In this document: positions 58,801-64,000 of the stretch, piece after piece | Layout of the letters: each line of letters begins with the position of its first letter | Position numbering within the stretch: position 1 is the first letter of the stretch | Origin: Antedon bifida | Lineage: Eukaryota; Echinodermata; Crinoidea; Comatulida; Antedonidae | Length of the DNA stretch: 64,000 bases | Direction of reading: 5' to 3' | Assembly (NCBI GenBank): GCA_963402885.1 | Contig: OY727095.1 | Location: 24,371,001-24,435,000 of the forward strand | Made by a program: the position numbers and the translations under genes | Notes under the pieces: model-generated | Database searches by the model: none | What the model was told of the DNA's origin: nothing | The model's input: the letters and a program-made list of their open reading frames with translations, nothing else

Positions 58801-60217
58801 AATGTGGTTGTTTGCACGTTTGAAGGTAAAATGTTTGCACAAATGTGGTTGTTTGCACAAATGTGACTTTTTGCACATTTCACGGCTCCACAAGGTCTCC
58901 ATCTCCAGCAAGCAGCAACCACGTGTCGGTCCTGCATCCCCGGACATGATTGTGGTTTTTGAAAACAGATTATTCAGACTGTACTACAATTAAGTATGTC
59001 ACAGTGGCTTTATCTTGAAAACATTGTTAGAAAAACCCGTGACTGTTTAGAATTAGGTTATCAATTTTAATAAACGATTTAGGTTGAAAAGAATGATTTG
59101 CACATTTGTACATTTAACATCAAAACTAATCGTTTTTACATTTAACGGCGTGATGTTTGCACATTAGTGGATTATAGCCTACATTTTTACAAATTTGCAC
59201 ATTTGAGGGTGCCATGTTTGCACAAATGTGGTTGTTTGCACATTTGAAGGCAACATGTTTGCACAAATGTGGTTACTTTTTGCACATTTCACGGCTCAAA
59301 AAACCTCCATGGGTTACTATTAGAGTAGTGGGTTATTATTATAGATTGACTTATAAGGTGGGTTACTATTAGAAGGGGGGCTACTATTAGAGTGTGGGTT
59401 ACTATTAGAAGATTTACGGTATAGGCCCTATACAGTTTCTCCAAAAAATGTATTATAACGTTTCATCCATTATCATATTAAACCAGAGGTACAAATTAAT
59501 ATGTCCTGAGACGCGATTAGTTTTAGGTTATAAATTTTGTTTGTGGCTACGGAGGCCTACCTTGTTTGTGTTCCTTTCTCTTGAACTAGGGTCGACCTTG
59601 TTCTACTCTGTGTTGCAACTCCATTTCTAACAAGGATATCGAATAAGTCGAAGTTCATCAAGTTTATCAAAGAGTCAAAAAATGGAAAATCTGGTATATG
59701 ATCTTCGCAACATATTTAATTTTTTCAAATTTCATGGTATCAAAAACAAAACAAAAAACCCGGTCCGGTAAGACACACCCACAAGAAAATTCTGCAACAT
59801 ATTGAATTGGCAACTTATGACATTATTGTTTAGCTTATAGGCCTAGTGACCAACTATATACATATCTATAAATAAACACAAGGTATAGATAAAGTGCAAA
59901 TCATTCCCTGTGAGCGTGATCATACCTGATTTGCCTTTAAAAATAGGGTTGTTAATAAAAAATGCATTATCTAAAATAACGTTTACGGTATTTTATTTAT
60001 TTATTGCTTAAATTGTAAAATCAGTGACTGAAAGTACAGTATCTGTTTATGAAGTTGCCCAACAACTTTTAAAAACTCTTGGTTTATAAAATAAACATAC
60101 TTTAGGCCTATAATACCTTGTATTGGAAGTAGTGTTACTGACAGCTCGTTTGAATTGGCACTTCACCACATCTTTGGTTTTCTGTAGCAGTCTTGTGCTG
60201 TAACGGATTGAGCTCAT
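55728..60217 (-). CDS. Soluble 3-hydroxy-3-methylglutaryl-CoA reductase, five exons
   Basis: Exons (minus) 60217-60117, 57325-56598, 56389-56330, 56237-56041 and 55898-55728 give 418 residues with consistent phases (2, 1, 1, 0) and GT-AG introns. HMG-CoA reductase makes mevalonate from HMG-CoA with NAD(P)H. Visible are ENFIG (76-80), the catalytic Glu110 in MATTEGALVASYNRG, GDASGQN (203-209), the catalytic Lys243 in LDKRAGSAN, Asp316 in ATGQDPACVAES, the family signature IGTIGGGT (349-356) and His407 in AYAHKKHARG. There is no eight-helix sterol-sensing membrane part, unlike the normal animal enzyme of more than 800 residues. The basic Ser/Thr/Arg-rich N-terminus could be a mitochondrial leader. 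The AMPK-target serine of the vertebrate enzyme is missing (HARG instead of HNRS). The sequence style (GDASGQN, VAES, final ARG) is closer to bacterial enzymes. Confidence 0.88.
56041..56237 (-). CDS. HMG-CoA reductase exon 4
   Basis: Residues 297-362: ALNCQASNALAAIFIATGQD (catalytic Asp316) and LPSLMIGTIGGGTSLPSQK with the family signature. Acceptor ttcattttacag, donor AAG|gtaaca, phase 0. Confidence 0.9.
56330..56389 (-). CDS. HMG-CoA reductase exon 3
   Basis: 60 bases: V-EIIQDLNWHQIDNIFAGSQ, residues 277-296. Acceptor ttttcttacag, donor CAA-G|gtaatt, phase 1 on both sides. Corresponds to the linker before the small domain's NALAAIFIA helix. Confidence 0.85.
56598..57325 (-). CDS. HMG-CoA reductase exon 2 (main catalytic part)
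   Basis: Residues 34-276, from HSTQGSRKDEGFRILHEHKR through ELIEKRMHTS. Acceptor ttttactctatag, donor TCT-G|gtaaga, phase 1. Holds the substrate-loop motif ENFIGTVKIPTGV, catalytic Glu110 and Lys243 and the cofactor motif GDASGQNIV. Position 49 is a Leu codon (TTG), not an initiator. Confidence 0.9.
57387..57962. repeat. Tandem duplication of a 328-bp unit
   Basis: 57387-57714 (taaccctggcttattattct through the aaatgtgcaaac array) recurs from 57715 with near identity, including a poly-G run of variable length (57437 and 57763) and a gacgacgacgacga run. The second unit runs on into FB2. Confidence 0.85.
57903..58887. mobile_element. Foldback element FB2
   Basis: The arms start gagccgtgaaatgtgcaaaa at the left and end with its reverse complement at 58887. 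Inward they share the aaatgtgcaaac array, a gttttgacgttaaatgtgca block and ttttggttcgtaggtctttc. The core (58230-58510) holds gtcaactcggcc-type repeats (58300-58370) and no coding frame. Confidence 0.85.
58888..59300. mobile_element. Foldback element FB3, right arm only
   Basis: Carries the FB1 right-arm order: tctccatctccagcaagcag, accacgtgtcgg, acaaacattgttag-like text, then the reversed array ttgcacatttg... to cacatttcacggctc. The left arm is absent, so it is probably a deletion product beside FB2. Confidence 0.7.
60117..60217 (-). CDS. HMG-CoA reductase exon 1 (N-terminal leader)
   Basis: MSSIRYSTRLLQKTKDVVKC then QFKRAVSNTTSNT: 33 residues plus two bases, donor AG|gtatta. It is joined to exon 2 by phase 2, making Arg34. 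It was chosen because it is the nearest upstream ATG-initiated frame with a good donor of the right phase; an undetected intermediate exon in the 2.8-kb intron cannot be excluded. It is basic with one acidic residue, leader-like. Confidence 0.55.
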
Positions 60218-62390
60218 TCTGCTTGAAGAAACGTGACAACGCAACACTATCAAAGCTGATTTATTGCCGTAAATTGCCGAATGGGTATCGAAGAGCTAAA
60301 ATGTTACTTATATAGCGTGTTCCTACAAAGCTCTACCTCAAATAAGATTGTTTTGTTGATTATTCAAGTTTATATGCCCTATATAACGGCGTCCGTTATT
60401 GACGAATTAGGATTCTTCGACCAATCAGCTATTTATTCGCTGTCGGGACCCCGCCTATTATCCGCCTATATCCGAAAATGGTCGATCGTGTGGAGTTTCA
60501 ATGCAACTTTCTGTTGGAAATTTCTGATGAAAATGTGGGTTTCACTGTCGTCCCCTTAAGTTTTTATTCATATACTTTTGGAACACGACTCCATGTCAAA
60601 TCACTTTATTGGGGAACCTTATTTGTTATGAAATAGGCCTATATGAACCGTTTTTGAAAAAAAAAACATTGAAATAACTCCACTTGGCACTCTGCGTTAC
60701 AATCGTAATAGCATAGATATAAAAACATTATTACAGAAGACTACACACACAAAAACAAGAACAGAAATACAATATTAAAATAGATAATAAATGCTGTACA
60801 TAATCAAATCAAATAATCAGAATCATAATAGTTACCCAGTTAATGATAGGCCATTGGAAATCGGTAAATTCGTGTATTCCTGTCCTGTAGTGTGCCATTT
60901 TTTTTAATGACCTCATATCACAACGCTCGTCCTGCTTCAAATGAGATTTTAATTTCTTTGTCTAAAATTTTAATATTTTATAATAAATTTTCATTTTGAA
61001 TGAACTCGGAATTTGATTGGAATGTTGCTTTATACTTTGTTTCTGTTAAAACATCGGTATAAAACAAAATATTGAGATTGGTGGAAAATGTAAAATATAC
61101 ATCGACCGATGATCTTTCTCTCTTTATAGCATACTATTGTAATATTTACTTAATGTTTTATGCAATACAAAAATATGTTATTTTTTTAGCCCTATCGCAG
61201 ATGAATCATGCGATTTATTTTCTGTACTAAGCTTTACCTTTTAAATATGAAATGAAAATCTGCTGTTAGAAAGATCAGTCTGACGGAAACTTGATAAATG
61301 TTAATGGTAAATTTGTATACATATAAGGTATATAACTTTCATTTTAAAATGTTCTTTTACAGTATACAATTGCTGTTTTTTTATCATGCCTTCCAGTTTC
61401 AAATGTGTATTTTCTATAGTGTATTTCCATATAAACAACAAAGATTATCATTAGGCCTATCACTCGGTCATTGGTTGTCGTAGCCGTTAGATTTCGAGAA
61501 ATGAACTGCAGTAGGTCTACTGCAACCATGAAGAAATCCATCCTATAACCAACTAGCCTATACACATTTAATCGTTGTTTGGGTAATTATAAAAACATCT
61601 TGTTGGCATAGAGTATCGTGATGATCAGTTCGATATAAATAACCACACGATTGATTAACAGTAATTTACTTAACAAGATAAAATATCGTAGGCCTATAGC
61701 TCTAAAATTAGATGAGATGCTATTGGTTACACATATTAGACATAGCAGCAATGTAAATAACGGTTTCTAATTATAGACCACAGTATCGGTCACTGAGGTT
61801 AGTCATTTATATATTAATGATCCAGTTTATCAACAAGGAGATAACACAGGGGTCATCAGCTGTTCAGATTACTGTCTAAATTTGGGAGTGGGTGATGGGT
61901 GTATAGATAACGGTGTAGGTATTTCATCACCAAAAACAACAGACTTTCGAAACTTCCGACGATTCCGTTCCTCACGAGAAATGTATTGGTATAGTTGGAA
62001 AACTACGACGACGAACGTTTTTTGAGATAGTTGGTAGCCTCGGCTACATTATGTACCATTTTGATGTGATTTCCAATGGCTCAGTAGGTATAGGCCTACA
62101 CACAATGAATCTTTACAAATTCTGAATGCCTTGAATATATGCCTATTTATATATTTTGTAATGTTAGGAACATGATTACAACGCATTTTGTTGGTGACAT
62201 ATACTGTATTAATTCTTCTTTATACTGCAGCATTTCAGGTCTTAGCACCATTAAATAAAATATACTTCTACCAGCCAGCTTTAGGAAGGAGAAGATTAAA
62301 CAGAAGGGACTCTACCATTGAGCAGGTGGGATAGACTGGGAAAAGTCCAACCAATACATGGGGAACATGACGGTGGTCTTCTGGGCTGTG
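60218..62390. other. No gene recognised
   Basis: The upstream side of the HMG-CoA reductase gene, so any promoter must lie just beyond 60217; no TATA or initiator stands out. Frames up to 92 codons lack motifs. AT-rich with scattered AGGCCTA words. Confidence 0.4.
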
Positions 62391-63328
62391 AAACCACATT
62401 TGTGCAAACATGGCACCCTCAAATGTGCAAATCTGTAAAAATGTATAATCCACTAATGTGCAAACATCACGCCGTTAAATGTAAAAACGATCAGTTTTTA
62501 CGTTTAATGTGCAAATGAAATTCTACAAATATGCAAATCATTTTTTCAACCAAAATCGTTTATTGAAAATGATAATAATTTTAAATGCCACGGGTTTTCT
62601 AACAATGTTTTCGAGATTTCGCCACTTACATATTTAATTGTAGTACATGCTGAAATAATCTGTTTTGAAAAAAACAAACCACAATCATGTCCGGGGATAC
62701 AAGACTGACACGTGGTCGCTGCTTGTTGGAGATGGTAATTTCCATACCGTTGAAATTGTTGAAGTCTCTTATAGTTGTCCTCTTATTTTAAAAGAAATTC
62801 ACAAAACATAATGAAATGAGTTCATTAGATTTTATATTATTTTAATTAATTAAATTTATTTCTGTTATGCGCGATTTGTACAATGTAGGCCTAGGCCTAT
62901 GTAATTTAAAAATGATGAGAATTTTCTGCGCAAATTGAATCAATATTCAAATTGCGCAGAAAATTTGGAACATCGCATGTTATTTTCATTATTTGATAAA
63001 ACCAAAGTTCATATAAATCCGTATGCATTTACAATAAATGCAGGTAAAAGAATAAAATGTTATTAAAATTGCGCAAAGATTTCCTTGCGCAATTTCGAAT
63101 TAAACAATGTTGTGCAGATTTCAATTGCGCAATGAAAATCTTTGCGCTATTTTAAATCACGCATAACATACATTCGCCTAAGGATTATAGCATATACATT
63201 ATTTTCCTGTTGTTATAGAACATTATTTGGGCAAGAAAATCCTCACAATTTCAAATTGCATTTCGCAGAAAAACATTTTAAATACAATAATATAAAATCT
63301 AATGAAATCAGTTCATTATGTTTTGTGC
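62391..63328. mobile_element. Foldback element FB4 (right arm interrupted)
   Basis: The left arm matches FB1 (array, ccggggatacaagactgaca, gtggtcgctgcttgttggag, cacaaaacataatgaaatga, tctgttatgcgcgatttgta). After the centre, the right arm runs back through cacgcataacata and ctaatgaaatcagttcatta, then stops at a SINE-like leader at about 63328. The outer array of the right arm is missing. Confidence 0.75.
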
Positions 63329-63490
63329 CAACCTCCGCCTACTGTAACACTCTCCTAAATAAGATTTTACCGAAAAAGTATTTGTGTCTTAATTCTGTGT
63401 GTGATTAGGCTAATTTTACTACAACCATGTGTATGTGAATTTGGTATAATGGTTATGTAACCAGCCTTTCAACTAACAATAGTTTCAGTA
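63328..63490 (+). repeat. SINE fragment
   Basis: gccaacctccgcctactgta leader, then a tRNA-like head ttggtataatggttatgtaa with a decayed B box. Relative of 50044-50616. It cuts off the right arm of FB4. Confidence 0.5.
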
Positions 63491-63888
63491 CGCCAACGCC
63501 ACGGGTGAATTTAAAAAGAAATAGGGTTAAAACTACTCGTATAAAAAAAACCTGTACATTAAATCAAATTATGTTTTAACATTACAAATCACAAATTATA
63601 ACTCTTGCCTCTTGTACAAAAATGAAGTTTTTTTGGACAAGTAGTTCTCGAGAATATGCAATTTCAGTTTACTTGTTACTTTAAGACTGCTCGCCAGCTT
63701 TTGAAAATTCTCTATCTTTTAACACTAGCAGGTCTGAAAATAATACTAACAAGGCCATATACATGGCTGCAGTCGCGTACTCAAGTTAGTGTTTACCGAC
63801 CAACCGACCGACATAGTGAGCTATAGAGTTGCACGCGACTAGAAAGTGGTTCGGATTGCCCCCACAATTTAATGGAGTGATCCTTGAC

Positions 63889-63918
63889 CACATATCTATC
63901 TATCATATCTATCTATCA
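63889..63918. repeat. (ATCT)n microsatellite
   Basis: Imperfect atctatctatc repeats close to the right edge. Confidence 0.8.
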
Positions 63919-64000
63919 AAACCATTGTCTGCCAGTATTTTTTGATTTAAATTACATTTTTCAGATAAATAATATTTTTTCCCAATCCACTTTTTGGCTA

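Larger units (their letters stand above)
57367..59421. mobile_element. Composite DNA element filling intron 1 of the HMG-CoA reductase gene
   Basis: The terminal inverted repeats begin taccgtaaatcttctaat at the left and, reverse-complemented, the same at the right; they agree for 26 bases with one mismatch. TA is present at both edges. Subterminal gggttactattag words repeat several times at both ends. Inside are a 328-bp tandem duplication and foldback pieces FB2 and FB3. The left edge is only about 40 bases from the exon 2 splice acceptor. Confidence 0.75.

Noticed and set aside
58676..58947. Frames with repeated CANNHICAN or KQPHLCK words
   Set aside because: Translations of the foldback arm arrays in different frames; no protein is implied.

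Overview
This is animal nuclear DNA, most likely from a marine invertebrate deuterostome; echinoderm or hemichordate is my guess, not a demonstration. It is AT-rich and intron-rich, full of non-LTR retrotransposon remnants, MITE-like elements, tRNA-derived SINE pieces and AGGCCTAGGCC-type low-complexity tracts. There is no bacterial-style gene packing, and most open reading frames are chance frames or transposon debris.

Two host genes can be rebuilt exon by exon with matching splice phases. (1) On the + strand, 23240-48804, a ten-exon gene encodes an 830-residue protein with three C2H2/U1-like fingers and a C-terminal matrin-type finger in the order and spacing of CIZ1 (Cip1-interacting zinc finger protein). 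(2) On the - strand, 60217-55728, a five-exon gene encodes a 418-residue 3-hydroxy-3-methylglutaryl-CoA reductase. It keeps the catalytic Glu, Lys, Asp and His but has no N-terminal membrane domain, and it resembles bacterial soluble HMG-CoA reductases more than the ER enzyme of animals. The two genes are convergent, about 6.9 kb apart.

Layout. 1-2050: minisatellite, degenerate arrays and dispersed repeats. 2060-7710: a decayed L1/Tx1-type LINE split by a 5'-truncated LINE with a 633-codon open frame. 7879-10700: a hairpin-ended repeat and a minus-strand RT fragment. 10700-23240: no firm host gene; two elements with CAGKG termini or TTAA targets, a MITE with perfect 29-bp inverted repeats, a large palindromic element, an RT fragment and a Myb/SANT-like fragment. 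23240-48804: ciz1, whose introns hold a 2.2-kb CAGTG-ended element, an exact-looking 561-bp direct duplication flanking exon 3, SINE pieces, LINE pieces and long repeats. 48805-55727: intergenic, with a SINE, a foldback element and a broken OTU-protease-like fragment. 55728-60217: the HMG-CoA reductase gene, whose first intron is mostly a composite transposon. 60218-64000: mostly unassigned, with another foldback element.

The points most worth following are the soluble HMG-CoA reductase with introns and a basic N-terminal leader, the family of foldback elements whose long arms carry many AAATGTGCAAA repeats (at least four copies between 50.9 and 63.3 kb), and the direct duplication that brackets a frame-neutral ciz1 exon.
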